Below, one piece after another: positions 11,640 through 24,500 of a stretch of 64,000 nt of DNA (position 1 is the stretch's first letter; each line of letters begins with the position of its first letter). Source of the stretch: Lepiota brunneoincarnata (Eukaryota > Basidiomycota > Agaricomycetes > Agaricales > Agaricaceae). The stretch is taken from the NCBI GenBank assembly GCA_023014365.1, contig JAEBUN010000002.1, forward strand, positions 3,038,001 to 3,102,000, read 5' to 3'. The notes beneath the pieces are model-generated. The model worked only from the letters and a program-made list of their open reading frames with translations. It was not told where the DNA came from and did no database searches. A program made the position numbers and the translations under genes.

Positions 11640-13407
11640 TGATTTCTCGTCAAGCGATGATAGTGATGAAGACTGATGTGGTTTCTGGTAGGTAGGGTAC
11701 TTTTTGGATTTGTCTAATGTGTATACGGCATTGTTCTGGGATCATGCTGTATCACCACGAGCTCTGTTAGATCCGTCGCTTGTATGAAATAGTTAGAGGT
11801 GGTTGTGTACCAGTTCTGTCTGTGATGATTTGTAAAGTCATAAGTATGTTCTACTCGTATCAGATATACATCTAGAGATTCAGGTGCTAACCCCCTAAGA
11901 CTACCTAAATCCTGTATCATCTCTGTTGATGAAACTATTGATCTTCGTGTGACAGCACAGCCCGTTAACATTCTACGGCCCAATAGCCGAGTAGCTAGCT
12001 CAGGTCCTGCGGCCCTTGCAATCACAGTCAAGGGTCGAGCTCAAGGGTCGCGCTGGTATCCCGTCGGTAGTTACAATAATGGATCAAGAGCTGTGATGCA
12101 AGTTATACGAGGGTCCAAGTAAGGTCAGGTGACCTGTGCATAAGGTATCCCGTCGACTACTGTACTAACAAATGTATATTATTTCTGCTGCAGGCGCAGA
12201 TACCAAGAACAGGGATCTTATCCGGTGAGAGGAAGACATGGAATGAAATTCCTATATTGCAGACACTAGGAATCAGGAGTACAGGAAGGAAAGGGGAGGC
12301 GGCAGCAAGGGTGGGCTACTCCTGACATTGGAGCCTATGGCATCTTCGGGAAGGGGGAAGGGGAAGGCACCGAGTTCAGGGGGGAGGGCGGAAAAGAGTG
12401 GCAAGAGGAAGAGGAAGGAAATGTATTGCTTGGAAGTTGATATTCAGCTTTCCTAAACAAAGTATTGAGCTGTGAGCTCCCCCCAAGCCCTGCCCGTGCC
12501 CTGCCCGTGGCTCAGCCTGGCCGGCCCACGGCTCAAGGCTAGAGCGCGGCACATCAATAAGATTTCAAACTTACACCAGAGTCTGGCTCCAAACAAGACG
12601 GATGTCCGATCTTGAGAAAAGTCAGTTACAATCAGATCCCCAGTGCAACCAGGTACTGTGAAGGGTGGCAGGTATGATAATGAGACCGGTCCGCTGTTTG
12701 CGAAATTTCGTTAGTGTCTTCGGGGCCCGGGCTAACCGTGTTCCGGATAATGTGGGTGAAGCAGCCCCAGACTTCCGGTTAATGAAGACGCCCGCCATGG
12801 ATGCTACGATCTCTTCACGACGCTAGGACTAACTTGGATGCGATTCAACCCGTGACTGTCTTCTTTCGACAACGTGTCTCTCCACGAAACGAAACGTGGG
12901 CGTCAGGATATTGAGGTACTGACGCACCGGGGTCCTTGGTGGGGGGGAAGGCTGTGGGGATTCACCATCAACGAGTAACAGATCCGAAGCATTCAGTGGG
13001 TGCCTGGAGCAAGTACGTGTTATCTCGGGGGGTGCCAAGACCAGAGCGTATGAAATAACAACACAGTGGGGTGAGGGTGAAGGACAAAAGAACTAGATGG
13101 CTGGAGGTCGGATCTTCCCAGCTTGCCGTATCGCGTGCTCTACTGGGATGCTGTTGAGAACCAAGGCTGTTGAGCTGATACACGACTGTCTGTGCATGTT
13201 CCCTGGGGGTGCTACAGCGGGCTTTGTAGCGCCGTCGTGCTCGAGTCGAGGTGGATGCTGGGAAGGAGGATCTGAGAAAGTAGATCTCGCGGGAGGGCGT
13301 AGAAGCCGGACCGGAGTCTACATTCTGGGACACACGTGCTTCCGAGGTGGTTATTTATCAGTTTATATTGACACCTTGGACTCTCCCACCACCATCCACC
13401 CCCGCTA
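11640..13407. other. Gene-poor stretch
   Basis: About 1.77 kb without a supported gene. It includes a purine-rich segment (12290-12420), a GC-rich block with repeats of CCTGCCCGTG (12490-12515), and the putative promoter of the next gene. A 121-codon antisense frame at 12968-13333 lacks any recognisable feature. Confidence 0.45.
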
Positions 13408-14107
13408 ATGAGCCTCTCCGTCGACGACCTCGTTTCCTCTCTCTCCTCGAGTCATATTGGCCAGGAGGCTATCGATCTGGCCGCTCTTCAAGTGCGTTCT
13501 CCTTATCGCCTTGAACCCCATACATCCGAGACTCACTTATCATTCTTTCTAGGCACAGCTCGCACAGACGCTCTTTGGCCAACCCTTGTCCTCGAATGAG
13601 ACAAGGCAAGTTCAGCGAGGGCATACGCAACCATGCACCACTCCCATAGCACGAACGCCATCATCATCGAACTACAGTTTCGCGCATATGGCAGGGCGAG
13701 GTATGGAAGAAGTAGATGAGGACGAGCGAATGGTCGAGGAGCTTCTCATGCCCTCATCACCTGTGTCTACATTCTCCTCTTCTTCCAACTCACAGCATCC
13801 GTTTGCGGGACTCCCGCATCAAGCGATTTCCCCATCCTCTGGTCACCTATCCTCCTATTTCCCCATGTCCTGCGAACCATCCCCATCGCCCTCTGTGTTC
13901 ACATCAACCGACCCTTTCTACCTCGCTGCTATGCAGCAACAGCAGCAGCAGCAGCAGCAGCAATCGGGGACTTTGTTCGCCCAAAACGGTCGTCTTGGGC
14001 AGAACTCGCCCTTCCTTACCCGACAGCACCAGCAACACCGCGAGAATCACACCCATCACCCGCTCAACATAGAGACTCACGCTATCTTTGCATCTACTGC
14101 GTACTGA
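13408..14107 (+). CDS. Small low-complexity protein with polyglutamine tract
   Basis: Exons 13408-13491 and 13553-14107, 212 residues. The first 40 residues read like a short helical segment (MSLSVDDLVSSLSSSHIGQE, then AIDLAALQ joined to AQLAQTLFG across the intron). The remainder is Ser/Pro/Gln/His-rich with an uninterrupted Q10 run at about residue 150. The ATG lies just after a CA-rich leader typical of expressed fungal genes. I do not recognise a domain; such proteins in agaricomycetes are often candidate regulators, but nothing here proves it. The 3' end is uncertain: a donor at 14103 and acceptor at 14158 could add another exon, but no frame is convincing. Confidence 0.55.
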
Positions 14108-16430
14108 TTCAGTACTACATCTTCACTGCATTGCACTGTCTCGTCGCCATTCCCAGCCTTCAGTTCCATACACGGACAGACCCCCATCATCCATCAGCAA
14201 CCATACCTGATTCATGCCGACCACACTACTGTCAGAGCTGTGCGCGTGTGTCCCCTTTGCGCTTTTGGCTCATCTTCCTCTTGATCCTTGTCTGTCGCTG
14301 CTCTTTGACCTTGAAGCGCCATCCACGGGGCCACTCCACCCGGTGCATTAGATGATGCCATTGCCTACAAGCATCTCCTTTTACTCCGTTTCCTCGTGAT
14401 ACAAAACAGACGGGATTTTCATTACTCCTCGGTCTTTCCTCCACTTCACCCCGCCGACCATCTATCCATCAACGAATGATCGGTCATCGGACAGATCCTT
14501 GATGTGTGCATGGCGTGGATTCATTGGCATCGTCTGCTATCTTTGTCGCCGCTCTCCTCCCAGAGCCCTCTACATTTCGCCTCGCTCCATCCGCCGGCAA
14601 CATCTCCATATTTTCCCACGCCGTACAAATGACCGTCGCCGTATCTCCGTTGCTACCTACCCCACACGTCTGATCTCAGGACCGGCGGGCCCTGCCTTAT
14701 TCGTACCTCCGCGGTCTTGTGATTCAGGTACTATAACAATTAAAGGTTAAGTAGGGCGGTCTTGTCACTGGCAACCAGACCAATTTTTCCCCTTTGGACG
14801 TCACCGAGAAAGGCTACTACGTAGATACTAGTGTAGTGCTCGTAAACTAAGTTAGCCCCGCCTCCAATATTACTCTCTTAAATTCTGTGTTTACTGGGAC
14901 CCTGTAATGAATGGGCTTTGACAAACACCCGGTAAAATATCCATCCCACTGCACGGCCACATACACTCCACGCGCGGGCCCTACTGGACATTTGTTTCGG
15001 CAACGCCTTCCCGCGGGCAAATTCCGAAGCGCAATTATCACAAGAACAACTAGTCGCAATAGCCTGTCGTAGACATCTTGTGGCGAAGCCTAGAGAAATA
15101 TCTCGGCGGATCAGAAGGATTTGCACGTTATGCGAAGCTATCAACGGCTCCACTATTGATTATCCCATAAGGACCGGTCAAGACCCCTATCGACACCAGA
15201 AGTGAACTGTCATTCCTTAACATATCTGCCAGACTATACTACCGCGAAAAAAAAGAATGTGGCCCAAGCTTGTACAGAGACGGAAACATATCGCGGCTTT
15301 CAGGATAGATTAGCCTTCCCGGGTGCCAGAAAAATCTATTGACGCTTTTCACTTTCACATTGTGGCACACCCCCCCCCCCCCCCCCACCACCACCTTCCA
15401 CGGATACGGGTTCACTTTCCAGCCATGCAGACTGGTTCGACCGGACATCCCATCCCGTGATACTTCCTACTGACACTCCACTGCCCTCGACGTGATTTCC
15501 TCAGCTCTCCGTCCAATCAAGACGAATCAGAGTTCCTGTTTCGCCTGGCGACACTCCCACATATTGACAGAACTCTCGATATTTGAATTCAAGTTTCACT
15601 CTTACGGAACTCTGGTGTCTCTTGGATGCACTTGCTGTGCAACGTTCGGGGAAGTTTCCCCGCTCAAAATTCTGAGCATAGAGATACCAGTTTCTCGTTG
15701 CAGCCGTCAGTCATCACTGCCTTGGAAGCAACGAACTTCCCCCAACCTCATTGTCCCTGCTTGAAATTAGAACCCGGCAGCTTGGGACGGGGAATCATAC
15801 GGGACATGTTGAGCGTTGTGTGGCGCAGAATATTTCGGGTGTCAAACTTGTAAATGGGCAGGGATGGATGGTTATTCACAACAGGATGGTTTTACTTGAA
15901 CTTTTCCATAGAAATGCAATCGAATCATAACGCAATGCTCGTCATTTGCCTCGATTTACCTTCCAAGTAATGATATCAATGCATCAGTGCATAGTAAGTC
16001 GCTCAATCCAAAAGTTCTACCCTGCTCTACCATATGTTCGGGCAGTCACAAGTAGCCACGGGACTAGAAAACGCATTGAGTGTGTTGCGTTGTTGCTTCT
16101 CCCAACTGGGGTAATAATTCGCTTCAGAACGACTCGCCTAAAAATTACTCCAAGAAGCGCGTATTTCTTTGTACTAAAGGTGTACGTGTGTGTGTGTTCC
16201 AAGCACCTGAATACTTGTCCGAACGATTGACCGAGCAGGGTCCATGTCGGTCTCCTTGCACCAGCTTGTAGGAAAACAGGATTCGAGACCATCCCTTACT
16301 GCGTATCCTGTCATCTAACCCAGGGCAATCTGGACCAGCCAACAAGTCACTCAGACCCTGAGTAGCAGACACGCAATGTTCCTCTTCAGCCCAAGGATCG
16401 ACCAACATACAGCTCCCCTTTGACATATGG
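14108..16430. other. Gene-poor stretch
   Basis: About 2.3 kb with only short frames. It contains a C17 run at 15370-15386 followed by ACCACCACC. No transposase, reverse transcriptase or terminal repeat could be read. Confidence 0.45.
15370..15386 (+). repeat. C17 homopolymer
   Basis: Seventeen cytosines preceded by CACA and followed by a short ACC repeat. Confidence 0.95.
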
Positions 16431-18060
16431 GCATCACAGCTCCACGTACATTCCCGATCATGAGTTGCAGAAGCTGTATTCGGTTAACGGAGCATCCTTC
16501 TGCATATCGATGCCACTAAAATCTCACCGCGTATCAACGGACACTAAAATCGGTCGTCTCAAAGCCCCACTTGGCAGTTGCTCTCGTAGGAGGCGTATAA
16601 ACCCAGCTCGTCGCCCAAGCTGTACACCATTATCCATAGCCAAAACCCAACATTGGTGTGCCAATGCGCCGGATGTTGAGCTCGCAAGCTCTTGTCGAGC
16701 CGTTGTCCATGACATACCGCTTTATGACATTCTTTTAGTTTCTTTTTATGGACATCGGGCATGTTTTTGCCCTTACATGGACATCCATGGGTGTTGTATA
16801 TACTACCTAGCTTACAATTAGACACCTCAATACTCGCGTTACGAGTCACTGAGACATACTTTCTACACTGGATCCCCTTATCTGAGAAATAGCAGCTTCC
16901 CACTCGGGTGGTACGGCAACCCACAAGCACAGGCTGAACTACAGCGACCGTCCTCATGACCCAGAAGATTAATTCTGTTCACCTGGGGCGCTTCCAATTT
17001 GTTCAGACACCTCACGGGTGCTGAAAGGAAACGACGCAAGTCCACGCGTGAACTCATACAAGAGTGGGCGGGATTCACGGGGCTCTCTAAAACACGTCGT
17101 GAAATTTTAGCATCGAATGGGCGGACACTATGCCCAGTATCCTCTCGCCCTCTGCTGGACTCCCTTCTTTTCCCCGGTTGGACAGCTTTTGGCTCCAACC
17201 TGTGCAATAATTCATTGTCAACCACACTCAATCTATTGGATCAGCTTATCACTCCGTCACTCCACCTGGAGAGGCTCGAGAGCTTTATCGCTGAATATAG
17301 GGTTGTACTGAAGATATGAAGGCGGCTGTAAACCCTTTACCGAGAACCATTCGAAAACACCCCAAGGACTCGATTTTATCTCAACTGCAACCCTTCCCGT
17401 GTCCTTCATTCAAAATATTTATCGTATCCCTCATCTCCGACAATTCAAGGTCTGCCAACCTCATGAGCTACCAAAAAGCCGCGTCCATGCCTTTCACACA
17501 TTTTCTCCTTGCCCATTGTGACACACTCACCAATATCAAATTCCATTTCCTCAACACGGACATTAACTCAACCCCCCGACCAGAAAATACCATTTGACCA
17601 GCCATTATTATCACGCGACGCTGGTCAATATAGCTCAGTTTCTGGCCGGAAACAACTTCATCCCCTGACAGAGCTTAGCTCCCTTCTCACCCGACACTCC
17701 CGCACACACTCGCTAACCTCTCGATATATATTTTTCTTTGGGGGAGGTCCTCACGCTTAATGGTCTCCAATATCTCCTGACCGCACTCGCTCAGAACTCA
17801 GGGACATCCCCCTCCTCCTCCTCCTCCTCCCGCCAGAGGTGTTGGGTAATCGGTGTGCGAGCCATCACTGCGACTATCTTTTCAACTGCAGCCACCCAGT
17901 TACCTCGACTCGACTTTGCAATCTCGTATTGGAATACGCTTGAATTGGAGCATGATCCGAGCAACCCCAGCCCTATGGTTCCGGCCGGCGTTTTTGAGCC
18001 CGGAAAAGTTTGTGAGAGAGAAATGATGCAGCGGCTGAAATGTATCCTCCCATGTTAAGA
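16431..18060 (+). pseudogene. Decayed copy of the F-box-like gene at 56193-57826
   Basis: Shares scattered blocks, in order, with the intact gene on the minus strand near 57 kb. YIPDHELQKLYSVNGASF (about 16450) matches its YIPDNELERLYSVNRALF. GWTAFGSNLCNNSLS plus SLHLERLESF (17175-17290) matches GWRTFGSNLRSLSLS plus SLHLKRLECL. The frames change many times and stops interrupt them, so no full-length product is possible. The C-terminal part (LNGLQYLLTALAQNSGTSP near 17760-17810) still resembles LDQLQYVLDALTQESGTSP. An old, non-functional paralog. Confidence 0.75.
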
Positions 18061-19350
18061 CGACCACCAACGGGCAGAGTCGGGAGGAGGAGTATATGCA
18101 AGAACTTCATCGGGCTTATTATTGGGACGAATAGCAGTTATCGGTTTCCATTATCAGCGCCAGTTCCCTCTCCCTTCCTCGAGAACCATCGAGGCCACTC
18201 ACGAGACCCGCGGCAGATCTATGAGCCAGGAGGACAACAACCGTGCCCTCTGCCTCTGAGACGTATGGTTTCAGCGAGACCTGTCTCCGAGTCAAGCTCC
18301 GGTCAGAAAGCACCCTGGTATGGCAAAATAATAAATACTATTGTCGAAGAAAGGCTTATATCGGCGGTGCAAGAAAGGTTAAAACTACGTAGTGTTAATG
18401 TCTGTAAGAAAATGAATGGAATGATTATGGGGCTCACCTCAGCACTCGTATACGACGAGAACTGAGGAAAGTTGTCTCAAACGAAGGGTCTAGGTTAAGT
18501 AGTATCCTACGTAGCTAAATGTTCATGTCCTAGAGAGCAATAGCGTAAAAGGAGTATATCTACGTGGTGAGCAGAGAGGGCCCAGAGCACAGGGTTGCAT
18601 CGAGTCTCGACTCTCGCGTCGAGGCCTATGGTCTCAGGGACGCGTTTGGGTGCTCCAACAGGCGGACCCTGAAATGGGGTCCACAAGAGATCTGGTTGTG
18701 CATTTAGATTCAAAGCATCCAGCTTATCGATGAGGCGGTATAAGGGTGTGTACCATTTACTGGGTCTCGGGTATGGTTCCCCTTGCGGAAGGCGACCCTC
18801 GTAGTCGGATGTTGCCGCGGGGTGCTACGATTCGCTGATGACATCCGTCGGTGCCGGGTAGTCAGTCAGTCCGGTCATCTGAGGCTGCCAAGCCCGATTG
18901 GGAAAAAGCAGTGTAAACCTACACTGCTTGAGGCAAGGATTGTCAAGGACCTTTCACCGCGTTCAGTACCAGATTCGGGACTCGAATGGAAACTCCCAAG
19001 CACTATATTCCGTATAACCCACACTATGGAGAGGAAGACCAAAAGTTTCGTCCCACACTCGATCATCAGTTACTAATTTAAGTATACCTGCGAACCAAGC
19101 TACATCACAGCACGAGGAAGGAGGGGGGGGGGAGCGCTACAGGGTTTCCACAGCCATTCTTGATCGATGAAGAACTCAGTCCTTCAAACGGAATAAAAAA
19201 TTGCAAGAGGTTTGAAGAAGCACTGAATTGGGCTACAACAAGATTAGCAGGAGGTGTGTACACCGCGCATGTAGCACGTTTTCTTGGAACTGTCTCTTGA
19301 AATATCATCGTGCACTGACAGGCTCCTCAGCTTCGTCCAACAACAACACC
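18061..19350. other. Gene-poor stretch upstream of F-box gene
   Basis: No supported gene. Contains the likely promoter and leader of the F-box gene at 19351. Confidence 0.45.
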
Positions 19351-20889
19351 ATGAATTGGGGTCGCGAGTACACCTCGTCTGTCGAGGTCAACGAAAAAGC
19401 ACTCCAAGCCTTCAACCTGACCACAAAAGCCGCCATCACAACCCTCAACCACTCCCTTCGAGGGATACCCACATTCGCCTTCATGTCAGACGACACATCT
19501 TCCATTCATACTCAAGTCCGCAATATCAGCACCCTCATTCCTCAGCTGCACAAGTATCGTGCTTCCCTCATGCGAACCCTCAATTTCCGCGAATCATCCA
19601 TTTCCAGGCTACCCCCCGAGACGCTGGGCGAGATTTTTCAATGCGTTTGCAGCCCAGACTCGGCTGGTTCATGGCCACCCACAAAGATAGGAACTATATG
19701 CTCCTACTGGCGCCAAGTTGCATGGTCGACACCCCAGCTATGGACGGATCTTGTCATCGGATCACGCTTTTGGAAATCATCCCAACGAATCAAGGTCCTC
19801 GATCTATATTATAAGAATATGGGAGGGTTGTTGTTGGACATCATCATCCTCAAATCACCAGATGATTCACGCAAAGGGTCCAGCGGCATCCCCGCAGAAG
19901 AAATTTTCGAAAAAATCTTCGTTCAGAATGGGAGCAAACTAAACCTGCTCGTGTTCGAAGAGCTGCCCAGTTCCTGGCTCCCCCACCTGGAGAGGGTGAC
20001 CAAATCAACGGGCCTCCCAAACCTCACATCTCTAGCCTTTTCAGATCGTTGGGACCACCCATTCCCCAATCTCGCCTTCCTATTCCGTAAAAATTCAGCA
20101 GTTGCCATCCATAACGCCCCACGCCTCCAGAAACTCGCGCTAGATGGCATTTCCGCACCTCTTTCATTCCCATGGACCCAAATTACCGAGCTCATGCTTT
20201 CCGACACCGACTCGGAACGTGCATTGGAGGTTGTTCTCCAGTGCACGAACCTCAAAGTCCTCAAGTGCGAGGACCTAGTCAAGGGTCCAACCGACTTCAC
20301 AGTGCCCGAGGAAAAAGTGACACTCCACCATCTAGAGATGTTAGAGCTCAGCGGATCTTATTTGTCGCCCTCCTGGGAAACGGCCCTCGTGAAGTGTCTG
20401 CGTTTCACGAGTTCGTTTAGACAGTTAACATGGATGGTCAAGCCAGGGATGTCTGGAATACGCAGGGATTTCCTACTCCATCTGCCAACCTCTATCGTCG
20501 ACATTCGTCTTGCCTGTGACAAGGATAGCGGCAATGCCAATGTCTTGGAAGATATCCTAACGCGGCTGCCATCTTTGCACTATCTAATGCTCCATCTCGA
20601 TGATCCGTTGGACGTCAAGGTCATAGACTTGTTCACAGTCGAGGATGATTGCCGTTTTTTGTCATCTCTACGTGCTCTTGGTTTTCTGGTGTCAAGCGAG
20701 AGGCTAAGTGACTCGGAGTTGTTGTGTATCCTAGACATGACACGCTCACGATGGGAAGCCAGGGGGAAAGCGGATGTTTTCGAGGGCTTCACATTCGGTT
20801 TTCCTCTTTTCGATAAAAAGGTTGTCAAATGGCCTGGGAAATTTATGGATGGGATAAAGGAGCTCGTAAGCGTAAAGGGCTGCAGATAA
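19351..20889 (+). CDS. F-box protein with leucine-rich C-terminal region
   Basis: Single exon, 512 residues. The ATG at 19351 is preceded by CAACAACACC, a good fungal context; the frame is open further upstream but without conserved sequence. A short coiled segment (about 50-85) leads into the F-box, SRLPPETLGEIFQCV followed by TICSYWRQVAWSTPQLWTDL (about residues 93-135). The remaining 370 residues contain irregular Leu-rich segments (e.g. NLTSLAFSD, LQKLALDG, LEMLELSG, LHYLMLHLDD), the usual substrate-side layout in agaricomycete F-box families. By analogy it recruits a target to an SCF ubiquitin ligase through Skp1; target unknown. Uninterrupted, so likely functional. Convergent with the WDR89-like gene. 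Confidence 0.85.
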   Translation: MNWGREYTSSVEVNEKALQAFNLTTKAAITTLNHSLRGIPTFAFMSDDTSSIHTQVRNISTLIPQLHKYRASLMRTLNFRESSISRLPPETLGEIFQCVCSPDSAGSWPPTKIGTICSYWRQVAWSTPQLWTDLVIGSRFWKSSQRIKVLDLYYKNMGGLLLDIIILKSPDDSRKGSSGIPAEEIFEKIFVQNGSKLNLLVFEELPSSWLPHLERVTKSTGLPNLTSLAFSDRWDHPFPNLAFLFRKNSAVAIHNAPRLQKLALDGISAPLSFPWTQITELMLSDTDSERALEVVLQCTNLKVLKCEDLVKGPTDFTVPEEKVTLHHLEMLELSGSYLSPSWETALVKCLRFTSSFRQLTWMVKPGMSGIRRDFLLHLPTSIVDIRLACDKDSGNANVLEDILTRLPSLHYLMLHLDDPLDVKVIDLFTVEDDCRFLSSLRALGFLVSSERLSDSELLCILDMTRSRWEARGKADVFEGFTFGFPLFDKKVVKWPGKFMDGIKELVSVKGCR

Positions 20890-21058
20890 GCATTGTCGGA
20901 AAAGAGGGGAAGCGGCTGGATGAGTGGTTGGATGAATCCCAGTATGATCTATTGTAGCATCTAGCGGTATGCCACCCGCATGGTATTTGTAAACAATAGG
21001 TTCAGTGTATTAGACGCGCCTTCTTTCCCTCCTGCGATTTAGGTTTGGCTCAAGTACT

Positions 21059-22573
21059 TTAACAAGGGTTAGAACGTGTGCTTACGGTTTCCCCATCACC
21101 ATCGCGGTCTCTTTTTCTGGGGCTTCGCATTCCTGGCATCTTATGCGTCCCGACATCTACGTCCATGGTCGTATCTGCATCCACATCCATGGATTCGTCG
21201 GCAGGGAGGTGGGTTAGCAGATCAGGCAGGAAAGGAGCGGGGTTCTTCCAGAAGTGGATCATCCCATCTTCTCCTCCAGTAATGATAACCCTATTCTGGT
21301 TGGGACTGATGTTGGTCCCTTGAAGGTTAGGAGATAGGGAATGGAGCGAACCTGATCATCCGGCAATATCGATCGGACAATTCCTGCATGCTTTTTGGTC
21401 CACAGTGAATGCAGTGTCCATTTTCCTGCCGCGCTTGTACTGGGGTGTGGCGGAACTGACAGTGCAGGCGGAGTGATCAATGCCGCATCCCCCCTGCGTC
21501 ATATCAATATACGGGTCCGAGAGAGTAGAGTGGGGATACGAACTCATTAGAGCCTGTGTAAACCCTTATTCCTGCGTTACTCGAGGGAAAACATGTAATC
21601 AGATAGTCGGTGACCCATGTTCGGGATTGAGTATGAACAGATGGAGAACGAATATCTAACGATAGCCATTGATCAAGCTGTAGTTCTGTGAGAAATGAGC
21701 ACAGATGAAGGTTGACAAACTCAAACCTCGTTTGACCACAGGCTAAATGTTTCCATATCGCTTGCAGCCCACACCCCTGGTACTGTACTGCCAGAGCTAG
21801 GTATATACCAGCCAGCTTGAGAGATGCTGGTACCCCATGAGCCGACATGTATTGCTGCCTCGTCTCCATCATCTTGCGTAGCATCAGAAATATTTAATAG
21901 GCCGTCTGTCGAGCCCGAAAGGATCAACGGAGATGTAGCGGGAGAAGGTTGGAAGGAAAGGGTTGTGATATCGTCGGAGTGAGTGGAAGAGTGTATGCGC
22001 AGAGGGACTGCGGGCCGACGCGGGTCCCTGTTCAACCGATCACGGGCTGTACGACAAAGGACAAAGGGGGAGAGCGGTACCAGAAAAGGATAAAGGCGTC
22101 TTCGGCGTGGACCTCTGTACCTGCAGCTACCATGGATCCTCCGGGAGAGATATCGCAGCATAGTATTCCTCGTGAAGTGTCTCCCATGTTCGTCACTATC
22201 AACGCTCATATGCGCGCTCGTTCCTTTTGAGCATACGGAGAGAATACATACGTTTAATCGCATGTGAGCCTGACCTGGTGTCCCAAACTTTGACAGAGCC
22301 ATCCTTCCCCGTTGACATGAGGGTTCGTCCTGGCATGCCGATTACATGATCCACAGTGCGAATGGATGTCGTTGCTACATCATGTCCTGCCAGAGTCTGG
22401 GTCTGATGCGCGGAGTTTTTGTCAAGCAATACAATTTTGTTGGAAGGTGAGGAAGCCAACGCAGCGTATGTCCCGGGTAGACTTGCCAGAGAGAGCACAT
22501 ATGAGTCATTTTGAAGCGGCCTAACCGAGATCCGTGGTGCGGGAGACTCGTACAACGAAGGAGATTCTTCCAT
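21059..22573 (-). CDS. WD40-repeat protein, WDR89-like
   Basis: Exons (minus): 22573-22252, 22195-22081, 22027-21727, then exons starting near 21664, 21496 and 21326, stop at 21059; one short intron near 21327-21359 is less certain. WD40 signatures appear in order: TGKDGSVKVWDTRSG, AGTEVHAEDAFILFWDPR, HSDDITTLSFQP, SGSTDGLLNISD, TDYLITCFPSSN, WTLHSLWTKKHAGIVRSIL and ITGGEDGMIHFWKNPAP. The spacing and the HSDDITTLSF and GGEDGMIHFW blocks fit the WDR89 family, a small WD40 protein of poorly known function. The C-terminus is acidic then basic (RSPRKRDRDGDG), perhaps a nuclear signal. Divergent from the membrane protein gene at 22880 with about 300 bp between. Confidence 0.82.
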
Positions 22574-22879
22574 TATTTCTATCTTTTTCGTTTGGAATTT
22601 GAATCTAAGTAATGCAACTCACGTGATTATTATATAACTGTTGCCAAGTTATTCTTTATTTGTGCTCCTTGTTCCCTCGTCCTTTTCTCCCCATCCCCCC
22701 TTCCCCGTGTAAATCGCGGTCATCTTCGTCGCTACTCAGCCTGCTTTGCTCGCTGCTCCACACTCGTTAATTTTCGTGTCTCTTATCACACCGCTCCGCA
22801 CAACGTCTTCTGGCACCTTGTACCCGTTCTTGAAGACACCATCTCCAGCTTCAATTCTTGCTTCGTTTCTCAACAAATA
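22574..22879. promoter_or_regulatory. Divergent interval between WDR89-like gene and membrane protein gene
   Basis: About 306 bp holding both promoters. It carries a pyrimidine-rich block at 22660-22730. No TATA box is certain. Confidence 0.35.
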
Positions 22880-23620
22880 ATGGCCCGCCAAAGTAAGTCG
22901 TCCCGTCGTGGCTAGAAGAGCTCCGGGGAAGCTATACGGCTTCTGGCTGTTCCTGCCCACATCACCAAGTCCAAACTAATCCGCCTTCCATAGCTCCGCG
23001 CCTTTGCCGTCTTCCCCAACGACTCGATTATATCCTTATACCCGCTCCCCTTGGTATGGTTCTGTCCGTGTCCTGCGTCACAATCACTGACACCCAGTTC
23101 ACCAGATCTTTCTCTTCCTTCTATCACCGAGAAGTCCCCATTGCCCGCCATCATTGTAACCCCATCATCCCCCATCCACACTCAGGACTTCTCGATTGCT
23201 TTTCTTGCCCCTCCTCCTAAACCAGCCCTCCGCGAGCGCATTTCTGCTTCTATTGGCAGCATCAGCCCCTCTTGGCTGGGACAATCACGTTCAATCCGAA
23301 CTACCCTCATCCTCACTCTCCTCCTTCTCGTTATGATTATGACACATCTGATTACGCATCAGTTCGCCACATATCTTTATCCCAGGCTTGACACGGAATT
23401 CGGGCACCATCAGCTTGCCCCTGACAACATTAACGCTTCCGTACCATCGCCTGCTATGGCTGATATCAACACTATTGGCGGAGAAGCGAAGGCTGAGATC
23501 TGGAACTGGATCGGCTTTGAAGTCAAGAAAGCCTGGGGGATAAGAGGAGGTGCTGCCATCGACAAGGATGTGTTCGACACTGTCGAAAGTACTGTCTCAG
23601 ACCAACCGGGCTCGCTTTAG
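22880..23620 (+). CDS. Small single-span membrane protein, function unknown
   Basis: The ATG at 22880 is followed after 13 nt by a strong GTAAGT donor; later exons start near 22994 and 23105, and the main exon ends at 23620. The visible protein has a Pro/Ser-rich N-terminal part, a basic stretch (ALRERISASIGSISPSWLG), one clear hydrophobic span (TTLILTLLLLVMIMTHLI, about 23300-23355) and a 90-residue tail with IWNWIGFEVKKAW. The two 5' introns as read do not keep one frame with the ATG exon, so the N-terminus is unresolved (missed splice site or one-base indel). I do not recognise the family. Confidence 0.55.
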
Positions 23621-24500
23621 TAACTTCCTACTCTTTGTTTATTGTCGTTTCATTAAAGGTGTAGGGATACTTTATCAGGATTATATGAGTTTAGATTGCT
23701 CGTTCTATCCACGGTCGAACTCCAATTGTGTGTGGATTGTGGGCCCAATGTGTGTTATTCATTTTCAGCGTAACATTTCTCCTAGTACCCTTATTACATT
23801 ATAATCTCTCAGATATAGACACCAGAAGTATGTTCGTCATGATGATTTACTTGCATCTCTCATAGGCACTTCAACTTCCGCATCAAAGCTCCTTGACGCT
23901 GTCACAAATTCCATCGGAAATAAAACTGTTCATGCGCTCTGTATCAACATCAGGGGTTTGAGATACCCGAGGCATTACTATACCCCGAAGTTACATGTGT
24001 ACAATAGGGAAACCAGCCGGTACGGGTCATTAGATTTGGAGTAACCGACAAGCTGACAGTCCTCCAAGTGTGGCCAGCCGCTATCAGTCGTTTGATGCTC
24101 GCAAAGCTTCATGTCAGCCTAGCAACCCCAGCTTTGCTCACGATTGAGAATCAAAGGGCCGGATTTTCCCAGGAGCTAAACATTGAACCGTTTACTAGTT
24201 ATGGTTGCAAGATGATTGGGTCAAGTGCTTCCATCTCGAAATAACCAATAAATATAGACAGTACGTTGTCCGGTTACCACAGTAAACAGCCTGCTTTTCC
24301 TGTCTATACTTTCGCCAACTCTGTCCTCTAATCAACTTGACACACGAGTCGAAAAAATAAAACCGCACTCTAGAACTACGACGATGTATGTACGCTTGAC
24401 TCTGCATGAGTGCCATAGGATAATCCGCTTGGTGCACCGGTTCCCATGCGGAGGAAGAACAAACAGCCCTGAGTACCTCAACACATCACTAAACCTAGTG
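23621..24500. other. Intergenic stretch
   Basis: 3' flank of the membrane protein gene; no gene or repeat recognised. Confidence 0.45.

Noticed and set aside
12968..13333. 121-codon minus frame
   Set aside because: No domain, start context or splice pattern; lies in the likely promoter of the polyQ gene.
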